A stretch of 35,857 bases of DNA from the NCBI GenBank assembly GCA_027012135.1, contig JALUZF010000070.1:1-35857 (forward strand), in the 5' to 3' direction. Of this stretch, positions 27,635-35,407 are shown piece after piece. The DNA comes from Gammaproteobacteria bacterium (GTDB lineage Bacteria > Pseudomonadota > Gammaproteobacteria > GRL18). A program made the translations under genes and the position numbers. Under the pieces are notes generated by a model, which did no database searches, had not been told where the DNA came from, and saw only the letters and a list, made by a program, of their open reading frames with translations. How positions within the stretch are numbered: the stretch's first letter is position 1; the number at the start of each line of letters is the position of its first letter.

Positions 27635-29143
27635 ATGAGAATTGTTTTATTAGGCGCTCCAGGATCTGGTAAAGGTACACAGGCAAAATTACTGGTTGAA
27701 AAATACGGTATCCCGCAAATATCAACCGGTGACTTACTCAGGGCTGCAGTTAGAGATGAAACGGAATATGGTATAAAGGCTAAAGAAGCCATGGAGGCTG
27801 GAGAGCTGGTTTCAGATGAAATTGTGCTGGGTATTATAGAAGAGCGCCTTAAAGAACCGGATGCCTTATACGGCTTTATTCTGGACGGTTTTCCAAGAAA
27901 TATTCCCCAGGCTGAAGCGCTGGATAAAATGTTAAATTCTATTTACCAGCCCCTGGAAAAAACTATTCTTATTTATGTTGATTCAGATGATCTGATGCGC
28001 CGTTTAACGGGCCGAAGAACCTGTGCAGACTGTGGTCAAATGTATAATATCTATACCAATCCGCCCATGCTTTCCGATGTCTGTGACAAATGCGGCGGCA
28101 AACTTATTCAGCGTGCGGATGATAATGAAGATACTATCCGTCATCGCCTTAAAGTCTACAGTTCTCAAACAGAGCCGTTAATTTCCTATTATAAACAGCA
28201 AAGCAAAAATGTGGCGATTGATGGTACCGGCACAGTAGAAGAAATTTTTGAACGTATTACTAAAGTACTGGAACCTCTGGTTAAACCACGACTGGAAGAT
28301 AAATCTCAGGCAGAGGTTATTGAAGCTGAACCGGTAGAAGAAATTAAAGAAGAAACTACTGTGATAGAGAAGAAAGACAGGAAAAAAATAACCACTAAGA
28401 AGAAGGCTGTAAGTAAGAAGAAATCTGTTACTAAGAAAAAGGCAGCAAGCAAGAAGAAAGCAGCCTCCAAGAAGAAGGTCGTAAGTAAGAAAAAAGCGAC
28501 CAGCAAGAAGAAGGCAGTAAGCAAGAAGAAAGTAGCCACTAAGAAAAAGGTTGCAAGCAAGAAAAAAGTAGCGACTAAGAAGAAGGCTGCAAGCAAGAAA
28601 AAAGTAGCCACTAAGAAGAAGACAGTAAGTAAGAAAAAAGTAGCTGCTAAGAAAAAGGCAGTAAGTAAGAAAAAAGTAGCTGTTAAGAAAAAGGCAGTAA
28701 GTAAGAAGAAAGTTGCCACTAAGAAGAAGGCGGTAAGCAAGAAAAAAGTAGCGGCTAAGAAAAAAGTGGTAAGTAAGAAGAAAGTAGCGACTAAGAAGAA
28801 GGCGGTAAGCAAGAAAAAAGTAGCTGCTAAGAAGAAGGCGGTAAGCAAGAAAAAAGTAGCCACTAAGAAAAAGGCGGTAAGTAAGAAAAAAGTAGCTGCT
28901 AGGAAAAAGGTGGTAAGCAAGAAGAAAGCAGCCACTAAGAAAAAGGTGGTAAGCAAGAAAAAAGTAGCCACTAAGAAAAAGTCGGTAAGTAAGAAAAAAA
29001 TGGCCGCTAAGAAAAAGGCGATAAGCAAGAAAAAAGTAGTGGCTAAGAAAAAGGCCGTAAATAAAACGAAAGCCGTCACTAAGAAAAAAGCAGTAACTAA
29101 AAAGAAGACTGCATTTAGAAAAAAATCTAAAAAGAAGAGGTAA
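27635..29143 (+). CDS. adk: Adenylate kinase fused to a lysine-rich histone-H1-like repeat tail
   Basis: Residues 1-214 are a complete adenylate kinase (ATP + AMP = 2 ADP): P-loop 'GAPGSGKGT' (7-15), 'STGDLLRAAV', 'FILDGFPRNIPQAEAL', 'LTGRRTC', and a zinc-type LID with C-x2-C-x16-C-x2-C (Cys130, 133, 150, 153). Normal Adk would stop here. An acidic linker (about 219-245, rich in Glu) leads into 39 consecutive hexapeptides of the form KKK-x-x-(S/T/A) (255-488) and a basic end 'KKKTAFRKKSKKKR'. The frame is continuous and ends at a strong terminator, so it is one gene as sequenced. Lysine/alanine/valine repeats of this kind occur in H1-like proteins such as AlgP and Hc1 and bind DNA, RNA or other polyanions; a tail on Adk is not something I recognise as standard. 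The role of the tail is unknown. Confidence 0.93.
   Translation: MRIVLLGAPGSGKGTQAKLLVEKYGIPQISTGDLLRAAVRDETEYGIKAKEAMEAGELVSDEIVLGIIEERLKEPDALYGFILDGFPRNIPQAEALDKMLNSIYQPLEKTILIYVDSDDLMRRLTGRRTCADCGQMYNIYTNPPMLSDVCDKCGGKLIQRADDNEDTIRHRLKVYSSQTEPLISYYKQQSKNVAIDGTGTVEEIFERITKVLEPLVKPRLEDKSQAEVIEAEPVEEIKEETTVIEKKDRKKITTKKKAVSKKKSVTKKKAASKKKAASKKKVVSKKKATSKKKAVSKKKVATKKKVASKKKVATKKKAASKKKVATKKKTVSKKKVAAKKKAVSKKKVAVKKKAVSKKKVATKKKAVSKKKVAAKKKVVSKKKVATKKKAVSKKKVAAKKKAVSKKKVATKKKAVSKKKVAARKKVVSKKKAATKKKVVSKKKVATKKKSVSKKKMAAKKKAISKKKVVAKKKAVNKTKAVTKKKAVTKKKTAFRKKSKKKR
28397..29098 (+). repeat. 18/36-bp coding tandem repeat (39 units of 18 bp)
   Basis: 39 in-frame 18-bp units code for the KKKxx(S/T/A) hexapeptides; many group as 36-bp pairs (KKKAVS-KKKVAT and KKKAVS-KKKVAA types). 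The coding strand is strongly purine-rich. In 36 of the first 37 units the first lysine codon is AAG (one unit has AGG), while the second and third vary between AAA and AAG. The array is prone to length variation and misassembly. Confidence 0.9.
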
Positions 29144-29145
29144 GC

Positions 29146-29177
29146 ATTAAAAAAGGGGCGTAAGCCCCTTTTTTAAT
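29146..29177. terminator. Strong rho-independent terminator after adk
   Basis: A perfect 14-bp stem (left arm ATTAAAAAAGGGGC, right arm GCCCCTTTTTTAAT) closes a GTAA loop, starting 2 bp after the adk stop. Because A-run and T-run flank the GC core on both sides, it works on paper in both directions and also ends the minus-strand gene at 29210. Confidence 0.92.
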
Positions 29178-29209
29178 ATATCATAATGTTTGTAGAACAC
29201 TGAAAAAAT

Positions 29210-29452
29210 TTAAGCGCCAATATCACCCGGAGCTTCATCAACAGGAAACAGGGGATGATCATCCAGCCAGGCTTTCCATTGTGCATGATGAGTGACATCA
29301 ATACCTTCCTGTGCGGCCATAGTCTGTAGATGTTTCTGTAAATCGGACATAAGTTCTGAGTCCATAAGTTCAAAATGATTCTGGACATTGGCATGCAGAA
29401 TATTATAGATAAGTTTTAATTCGGTCAGAGAATAATCATTAAGGGTTTTCAT
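29210..29452 (-). CDS. Small acidic protein of unknown function
   Basis: An 80-residue protein (MKTLNDYSLTELKLIYNILH...) I do not recognise. It is soluble and mainly helical by eye, rich in Leu, His, Asp and Glu, without cysteines or a signal peptide; a tryptophan-rich 'QWKAWLDDHPLFPVDE' lies near the C-terminus. Codon use resembles neighbouring genes. The frame is bounded by the bidirectional terminator downstream and a divergent promoter region shared with the kinase upstream, which supports a real gene. The overlapping frame at 29173-29394 is a shadow. The Shine-Dalgarno is poor. Confidence 0.6.
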   Translation of the reverse strand: MKTLNDYSLTELKLIYNILHANVQNHFELMDSELMSDLQKHLQTMAAQEGIDVTHHAQWKAWLDDHPLFPVDEAPGDIGA

Positions 29453-29480
29453 GCGGCTTGTCTGTATTAGTCTGTGTTTG

Positions 29481-29510
29481 TTCAGAGCGGATTAGATGAG
29501 CGGTTATAAT
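29481..29510 (+). promoter_or_regulatory. Candidate promoter of the hybrid kinase operon
   Basis: TTCAGA (29481-29486), 18-bp spacer, consensus TATAAT (29505-29510). The start of transcription would fall near 29517, giving a leader of only about 23 nt before the TTG start. Confidence 0.55.
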
Positions 29511-29511
29511 A

Positions 29512-29530
29512 ACATACATTTGTCGTATGT
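29512..29530. promoter_or_regulatory. Dyad at the kinase transcription start
   Basis: ACATAC-N7-GTATGT, perfect 6-bp arms, just after the -10 and just before the GGGG ribosome-binding site (29534-29537). It could be an operator for the kinase/regulator pair. Confidence 0.4.
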
Positions 29531-29539
29531 AATGGGGTT

Positions 29540-32500
29540 TTGTATACTGAAGTGGATAACATTCAGGAAAAACCATTGCGTTCATCTATCCGTTTTAAAA
29601 TTATATTACTGACGGTTTTACCCATTGCCGTGATCTATTTGCTGATCTTTGGTTTTGGAGTCTATCAGATCCACCTGCATTCTATTAAGGATGTGGAAGA
29701 AGTCATGCGCCGTGTCACCCAGCAATATGCCGGGGTCTTTTCCGGCTATTTACGCGAGTCGGCACAAATTGCCCGTTCTACGGCTGCCATTATTGAGCAG
29801 AACCCCAATATCCCCGATCATCAGCTGTTTGCCCAGGTCAAATCCAATCTACGACATAACAGGATTGTTTACGGCAGTGCCATTGCCTTTGAACGTGATC
29901 CAGCATATGACAATGAACTGTTTGCTCCTTATGCTTATCGTATGGGACGCAGAATTCAGACTCTGGATATTGCCGATATTACCGATTATACCTCTGGACA
30001 CTGGCAGTGGTGGGATCAGGCAAAACTGTCCCGGCATCCAATCTGGACCGATCCTTATTTTGATAAGGGTGTAGGTAATATTATTATGGCTACCTATGCT
30101 GTCCCGTTTTTTTATCAACGCAAGTTCAGGGGGGTTGCAACAGTGGATGTTCAGCTGGAGATCCTGGAACAGAATGTAGATCAGCGGGTAGATACGGAGA
30201 TGGATATCATAATTATTACCCGCAAAGGGGATTATATTTACCATCCTGATCCTGCACAGATTATGACTAATTCCATCTATAAGGATGCAGAAAAATACCA
30301 TCGTCCCTTAATTAAGGAACTGGCGGATAAAATGACTTCCGGTCAGCGCGGTGTGATGAAGCTCAATGGCTGGGATACTGATACTCGCCAATGGGTTGCT
30401 TTTCATCCTATTGCCAGTACCCAGTGGAGTATTGCAGTCCGGGTACCGGAGGATGTGGTTCTGGCCAGGGTTCGTCATGAAGGCATTCGTATCGCCGTGG
30501 TTCTGCTGGTGTCTTTATTATTGATCCTGGTAACTGTCTGGCTGGTGATAGGAAAAATCACCCAGCCGTTGGCGCGTTTAACCGCCGGTGTAAAATCCGT
30601 TGCCGAAGGTAATCTGGATGCCGTGGTGGAAGTCAACAGCAATGATGAAATTGGTCTGCTGGCAGAAAGTTTTACCGATATGGCGGCCCGGCTGAATAAA
30701 CGGGAACAGGATATCCGTAAGGCTCGTTCGGAAGGTTTCAGTCGTATGGTACAGGGTCTTAAGGGGCGTTATTTCTATTTTACCCATGATAAAAGCGGCC
30801 AGATATCCTATGTCAGTCCATCAGTAGAAAAAATTCTAGGTTATACAGCGGATGAATTTCAGAATTTTTTCAGAGAATATGTAACGGACAACCCGATTAA
30901 TAAACAGGCAGCAGAATTGATCGAACGGACTTTCAGGGGCGAGCAGCAGGAAGCCTTTGAAATGGAGATCCGCAACCGAACCGGCGAAGCACTGCGTTTT
31001 GAAGTTATTGTGGTACCGGTTAAGGATGAAAAAGGTCGTATTATTGCCCTGGAAGGTATGGCCCATGATATTACTGAGCGGAAACGGGAGGAAGAAAAGT
31101 TCCGGGTACTGTTTGAAAGTTCATCCCAGGCAAACTTGCTGTGTTCCGATGACGGTATACAGGATTGTAATCATGCTTTTCTGGCTTTGTTCGGAATTAG
31201 AGACAAAAATGAGGTACTGGGTTCATATCTGTATTCCCTGGCTCAGCCAATTCAGCCGGATGGACGGGCGGCTTACGATATTATCAATGAGTTGATGGAA
31301 CAGGCTGGACAGAGTGGTTATCAGCAATACGAGCTGGTATTTGAACGCATGGATGGTGAAGCTTTTCCAGCAGAAATTATTCTGACTGCAGCGGTTATGA
31401 ATGATGAGCCGGTGTTTATTGCTATTTTACAGGATCTGACCGAAAGAAAGCTGACGGAACAGGCGATTATCGATGCCAAGGAAGCGGCAGAAGAAGCCAG
31501 TAAAACAAAAAGTGAATTTCTGTCTAATATGTCTCATGAATTAAGAACCCCCTTAAACGGGGTGCTGGGTTATGCCCAGATCCTGCAGAATGACCGGCAG
31601 GTAACAGCAGAGCAGATGGAAAGTCTGGATGCTATTAAAAGCTGCGGTCATCACCTGCTGACCCTGATTAATGATGTACTTGATCTGTCTAAAATTGAGT
31701 CGGGCAAAATGGAATTTAATATCAGCCCGGTGGATTTACGGGAACTGATTAAGGGGGTTTATGACATGGTCTCACCCCGGGTGGCTGCCAGAGGGCTGGA
31801 ACTTGTGTTGGAACTGCAGGATAGTCTGCCCAGAGGGATTAAAACCGATGCTACAAAATTAAGACAGGTATTGATCAATCTGCTGGGTAATGCCGTTAAA
31901 TTTACCCATAAAGGCAGCATAACACTCAAGGTGTTTGAACAGATGGATTTTCAGTCTGATAGCAGCCTGGAGCGGCGTATTCATTTTGTAGTAGAGGATA
32001 CCGGTATCGGCATCCCGAATGATAAGCAGCAAAGTGTTTTTGATGCCTTTCAACAGGCTAAAGAGGGTATTGATGCCGGGGGTACCGGTCTGGGACTGGC
32101 CATTAGTCAGCGTCTGGTCAGAGAAATGGGGGGAACCAGTATTAGCTTGCAGAGTGAATACGGCAAGGGCAGTGCCTTTGCATTCTCCCTGCCGCTGATA
32201 GAGGTCAGTGATGCTGAACTGACGGTGCCGGCTCTGGAAAATGATGATGATACGAGTATTCCCCATTTACCGGATAATGTGCAAATGAACGCTTTAATTG
32301 TAGATGACAGGGAAACCAATCGGGATATCCTTAAGCGTATTCTGCAGGCTGCCGGTTTTAAGGTTATTATTGCCGTTAATGGTCAGCAGGCCGTGGAACT
32401 GACTCTGAAACACCGCATTGCACTGGTGCTGATGGATATCAGAATGCCGGAAATGGACGGCATTACAGCTACCCGGACAATACGGGAACAGATCGGCCGG

Positions 32501-32956
32501 CAGGCACAGCCCTGGAATGTGGTCATAATTGCCGTGACGGCCAGTGTTTTTCCTGATGCCTCAGAAACCCTGCAGGAGGTTCAGATGGATGACTTTATCG
32601 CCAAACCCTTTAAAATTGCTCAGGTTTTCCGCAAAATAGAACAGCATACCGGATTAAAATTTATCTGGGAGACCAGGAAGGGCTCAGCAGAGCAGACCAC
32701 AGGCAATAGTGTAATAGCTATTGAACAGCACCTGGAGCAAAAGGATTTATTAACCCTGTTACAGCAGCTGCTGGAATCCAGTGAAGTCGGTGACATCAGG
32801 CAGATACAGAGTGTGTATAATAGCCTGCAGCATGTGGCAGAAATACCGGCTCATTTAAAACAACAGTTGTCTGGCAAGATCAAGGATTTTGATTTTACTG
32901 GTATTGCACACATCACAGAAGCCATCATTGCCGAACTTAAGGAAACAGACCAGTAA
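29540..32956 (+). CDS. Membrane-bound hybrid sensor histidine kinase (Cache-HAMP-PAS-PAS-HisKA-HATPase-REC)
   Basis: A 1138-residue two-component sensor. In order: membrane helix (about 18-44), periplasmic Cache-like sensor (about 45-312, with 'YVSPFF'-like 'YAVPFFYQRKFRGVATVDVQLEIL'), second helix (about 316-338), HAMP (about 338-392), two PAS domains (about 405-515 and 520-640), HisKA with phospho-His666 ('SNMSHELRTPLNG'), HATPase with N box 'QVLINLLGNAVKFT' and G boxes 'EDTGIGIP' and 'GGTGLGLAIS', and a receiver with phospho-Asp966 ('LMDIRMPEMDG'). About 100 residues follow without a conserved HPt histidine motif that I can see. The start is a TTG with GGGG just upstream; a GTG at 29552 is the alternative. 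The stop overlaps the response-regulator ATG (TAATG). Signal unknown. Confidence 0.92.
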   Translation: MYTEVDNIQEKPLRSSIRFKIILLTVLPIAVIYLLIFGFGVYQIHLHSIKDVEEVMRRVTQQYAGVFSGYLRESAQIARSTAAIIEQNPNIPDHQLFAQVKSNLRHNRIVYGSAIAFERDPAYDNELFAPYAYRMGRRIQTLDIADITDYTSGHWQWWDQAKLSRHPIWTDPYFDKGVGNIIMATYAVPFFYQRKFRGVATVDVQLEILEQNVDQRVDTEMDIIIITRKGDYIYHPDPAQIMTNSIYKDAEKYHRPLIKELADKMTSGQRGVMKLNGWDTDTRQWVAFHPIASTQWSIAVRVPEDVVLARVRHEGIRIAVVLLVSLLLILVTVWLVIGKITQPLARLTAGVKSVAEGNLDAVVEVNSNDEIGLLAESFTDMAARLNKREQDIRKARSEGFSRMVQGLKGRYFYFTHDKSGQISYVSPSVEKILGYTADEFQNFFREYVTDNPINKQAAELIERTFRGEQQEAFEMEIRNRTGEALRFEVIVVPVKDEKGRIIALEGMAHDITERKREEEKFRVLFESSSQANLLCSDDGIQDCNHAFLALFGIRDKNEVLGSYLYSLAQPIQPDGRAAYDIINELMEQAGQSGYQQYELVFERMDGEAFPAEIILTAAVMNDEPVFIAILQDLTERKLTEQAIIDAKEAAEEASKTKSEFLSNMSHELRTPLNGVLGYAQILQNDRQVTAEQMESLDAIKSCGHHLLTLINDVLDLSKIESGKMEFNISPVDLRELIKGVYDMVSPRVAARGLELVLELQDSLPRGIKTDATKLRQVLINLLGNAVKFTHKGSITLKVFEQMDFQSDSSLERRIHFVVEDTGIGIPNDKQQSVFDAFQQAKEGIDAGGTGLGLAISQRLVREMGGTSISLQSEYGKGSAFAFSLPLIEVSDAELTVPALENDDDTSIPHLPDNVQMNALIVDDRETNRDILKRILQAAGFKVIIAVNGQQAVELTLKHRIALVLMDIRMPEMDGITATRTIREQIGRQAQPWNVVIIAVTASVFPDASETLQEVQMDDFIAKPFKIAQVFRKIEQHTGLKFIWETRKGSAEQTTGNSVIAIEQHLEQKDLLTLLQQLLESSEVGDIRQIQSVYNSLQHVAEIPAHLKQQLSGKIKDFDFTGIAHITEAIIAELKETDQ

Positions 32957-34830
32957 TGCCTTCAAATAATGGGATCAGCCAGGAACAGGAAACTTTATTA
33001 CTGGTGGATGACAATCCAACCAATCTGCAGGTGCTTTATCAGACCCTGGAAGGCCGCGGTTATAAATTATTACTGGCCAAAAATGGTGAAGATGCGCTTA
33101 ATATTGCTCACAAGATTCAGCCGGCTCTGGTATTACTGGATATTATGATGCCCGGTATGGATGGCTATGAAGTTTGCCGTCAAATTAAGAATGATCCGGC
33201 TCTGGCTGATACTGTGGTTATTTTCCTGTCGGCTCTGGATGATGTTGAAGATAAGGTAAAAGGTTTTGCAGAGGGTGCGGTGGATTATGTGGCCAAACCT
33301 TTTCAGGCTGATGAGGTTATTGCCCGGGTTGAAACCCATATAAAAATCCGCCGGCTGGAACAGACCCTGGAGCAGAAAAACCGTCAGCTGGAAGAAGACA
33401 ATGCCATTATTCTGGAATCCATGGGCGAAGGTCTGCTGGGTGTAGATAAGCAGGGGCGGATCACCTTTGTCAATCCGGCAGGAGAAAAAATTACCGGCTG
33501 GACAGAAGCCGACATGGTGGGTAAGGATTTTCATGCTCTGTTAATGCATACCGATCCCCAGGAACAGCGTTATCCCCGGGAGAAAAATCCAGTATTGCTG
33601 ACGCTTCAGGATCACCAGGTAAGGCATAGTGATAGTGATATTTTCTGGAGCCGGGATGGACAGGTGCTGCCTGTGGAATTTACGGTGACAGCTATTAATG
33701 GAACCGTGGATATTAGCAGTGCCTGCGTGGTGTTCAAGGATATTTCTGAGCGCAAAGCGCGGGAACAGGCTCTAAATCAGGCCTTATCTACTGTTAAGGA
33801 GCTAAAGGAAAAACTGCAGGCTGAAAATGTCTATCTGCAGGAAGAAATTCGCACCGAACAGGATTATGGTGAAATCATCGGCCAGAGTGCTGCCCTGAAA
33901 AAGACCATGGAAGAAGCCCGCCAGGTGGCCATGACCGATACCACCGTTCTGATTAACGGTGAATCGGGTACCGGTAAGGAATCCATGGCGAGAGCCATTC
34001 ACCAGTTCAGTCCGCGCAAAGACCGGCCGTTGATTAAAGTTAACTGTGGCGCCATTCCCGAATCGCTGGTAGAAAGTGAATTATTCGGCCATATTAAAGG
34101 GGCTTTTACCAGTGCCGTTAGTGATCGCACCGGCCATTTTGAACTGGCGGACAAAGGCACCATTTTCCTGGATGAAATTGGTGAACTGTCTCTGGATGTG
34201 CAGGTAAAATTACTACGGGTTCTGCAGGAGCAGGAGATTCAGCGGGTTGGCAGTGGTGAAGTCATTGAAGTGGATGTCCGTATTATTGCTGCTACTAACC
34301 GGGATCTGAAACAGATGGTGGATGAAGGTAAATTCCGCATGGATTTATTTTACCGTCTGAATGTTTTTCCCTTAACTGTCCCTCCCTTAAGAGAACGCAA
34401 ATCCGATATCCCCCTGTTGCTGGCAAAATTTCTGTCACGCCTGTCCCAAAAACTGGGTAAGCCGCTTAAAGGGGTTTCTGAAGTGAGTATGGAACTGCTT
34501 ATGGATTATGACTGGCCGGGTAATATTCGGGAACTACAGAATGTCATTGAACGTTCCGCCATTCTGGCCCGCAGTGATGTTATTGATATTGATGATGCCC
34601 TGGTACCGGTGACCTGCAGTAAATTGGTTATGGAACATGACAACGATAATGAAACCACCCAAGCTCGCTTTAAAACCCTGGCTGAAAATGAAAAAGATTA
34701 TATTATCTCAGTGCTGGAAAAACTGAACTGGGTGATTGGCGGTAAAAAAGGCGCTGCGGAAGTACTGGATATTCCTTCAAGCACTTTGCGCTCAAGAATG
34801 AAAAAACTGGGTATTGAGAGACCGGAATAA
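32956..34830 (+). CDS. Sigma54-dependent response regulator (REC-PAS-AAA+-Fis HTH)
   Basis: A 624-residue response regulator, the likely output partner of the overlapping kinase. Receiver: 'LLLVDDNPTN', phospho-Asp62 in 'LVLLDIMMPGMDG', Lys in 'VAKPF'. A coiled linker and a PAS domain (about 148-275, 'ESMGEGLLGVDKQGRITFVNPAGEKITG') sit between the receiver and the AAA+ domain, which is less usual than the NtrC layout. AAA+: Walker A 'GESGTGKE' (335-342), GAFTSA loop (382-387) in place of GAFTGA, 'GTIFLDEIGEL', 'RIIAATNRDLK', 'YDWPGNIRELQNVIERS'. The Fis-type HTH ends the protein ('GGKKGAAEVLDIPSSTLRSRMKKLGI'). Target promoters are not evident in the window. Confidence 0.94.
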   Translation: MPSNNGISQEQETLLLVDDNPTNLQVLYQTLEGRGYKLLLAKNGEDALNIAHKIQPALVLLDIMMPGMDGYEVCRQIKNDPALADTVVIFLSALDDVEDKVKGFAEGAVDYVAKPFQADEVIARVETHIKIRRLEQTLEQKNRQLEEDNAIILESMGEGLLGVDKQGRITFVNPAGEKITGWTEADMVGKDFHALLMHTDPQEQRYPREKNPVLLTLQDHQVRHSDSDIFWSRDGQVLPVEFTVTAINGTVDISSACVVFKDISERKAREQALNQALSTVKELKEKLQAENVYLQEEIRTEQDYGEIIGQSAALKKTMEEARQVAMTDTTVLINGESGTGKESMARAIHQFSPRKDRPLIKVNCGAIPESLVESELFGHIKGAFTSAVSDRTGHFELADKGTIFLDEIGELSLDVQVKLLRVLQEQEIQRVGSGEVIEVDVRIIAATNRDLKQMVDEGKFRMDLFYRLNVFPLTVPPLRERKSDIPLLLAKFLSRLSQKLGKPLKGVSEVSMELLMDYDWPGNIRELQNVIERSAILARSDVIDIDDALVPVTCSKLVMEHDNDNETTQARFKTLAENEKDYIISVLEKLNWVIGGKKGAAEVLDIPSSTLRSRMKKLGIERPE

Positions 34831-34870
34831 AGGGATAAAAACAGATAAAAAGGAAATTTGGCGAGTGTAC

Positions 34871-34887
34871 CCCACGCAGAGCGTGGG
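34871..34887. repeat. REP-like hairpin (CCCACGC-AGA-GCGTGGG)
   Basis: Perfect 7-bp arms around AGA, 41 bp after the response-regulator stop, with flanks GTAC and AAC. Palindromes of the form TTCCCACGC...GCGTGGGAA are widespread short dispersed repeats in bacteria. Position between convergent genes also fits a transcription-stop or mRNA-end role. Confidence 0.65.
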
Positions 34888-34905
34888 AACAGAAATTATT
34901 ATCAA

Positions 34906-35091
34906 TTAAGCCATTTTATTGGTATGAGGTCTGGATGAATCACTGCCTAGAACAACCAGGAGTGCACCTGCAATAAAGCCGATAATAACATTAACCCAGT
35001 TAAAGTCATTATTCCATACAAACTGGTCAATCAGTGAGCAGGCAATAGCAAAAAAAGTAGCTGTCGTCAGTAAGGTTATAATTTTCTTCAT
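34906..35091 (-). CDS. Small membrane protein (61 residues)
   Basis: A short protein of unknown function with two hydrophobic segments: 'IITLLTTATFFAIACSLI' (about 4-21) and 'WVNVIIGFIAGALLVVLG' (about 32-49), then a polar tail 'SDSSRPHTNKMA'. A GGAGAG ribosome-binding site lies 5 nt before the ATG, which is better than most genes here and supports a real gene. The 'AIAC' could be read as a weak lipobox, but a two-helix hairpin protein is as likely. Confidence 0.6.
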   Translation of the reverse strand: MKKIITLLTTATFFAIACSLIDQFVWNNDFNWVNVIIGFIAGALLVVLGSDSSRPHTNKMA

Positions 35092-35407
35092 TGTTCTCTC
35101 CGCGTACTTACATTTTCAAAGAGCTTTTTTAAAAAGTTCTAAAATGTGTAAGTCTAAAGATATTTTATATTTATGCTTTAATCTTAATTTCTGTATTTAT
35201 TGTAACGCTGTCAAAAAATAAAAGATGTAGGGATCTTCTGAAGTTTTTGTAAATATCGGCTTATTTTTTGTAAGACTTTTTGTAAAATTTTTTATCGCCT
35301 TATCCTTAATTTCGGGAATATCATAACTGTTTTTCGTGGCATATTTATGACAGAATGGGAGGCTTATTAACTTTCCGCTCTGCGAATAAAGTAAAAAGTA
35401 AAGGCAC
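35092..35407. other. AT-rich divergent intergenic region
   Basis: This stretch separates the small membrane protein (-) from the RDD gene (+). It is AT-rich and has three near copies of TTTTTGTAA (about 35244-35285). A 74-codon minus-strand frame (35197-35421) crosses it, but it overlaps the RDD start and has no ribosome-binding site, so I treat it as non-coding. No clear promoter could be fixed. Confidence 0.4.

Noticed and set aside
28306-29079. 257-codon minus-strand frame opposite the Adk tail
   Set aside because: It is the antisense of the Lys repeat (Phe/Leu/Ala low complexity) and has no ribosome-binding site or promoter; a mirror artefact of AAG/AAA repeats.
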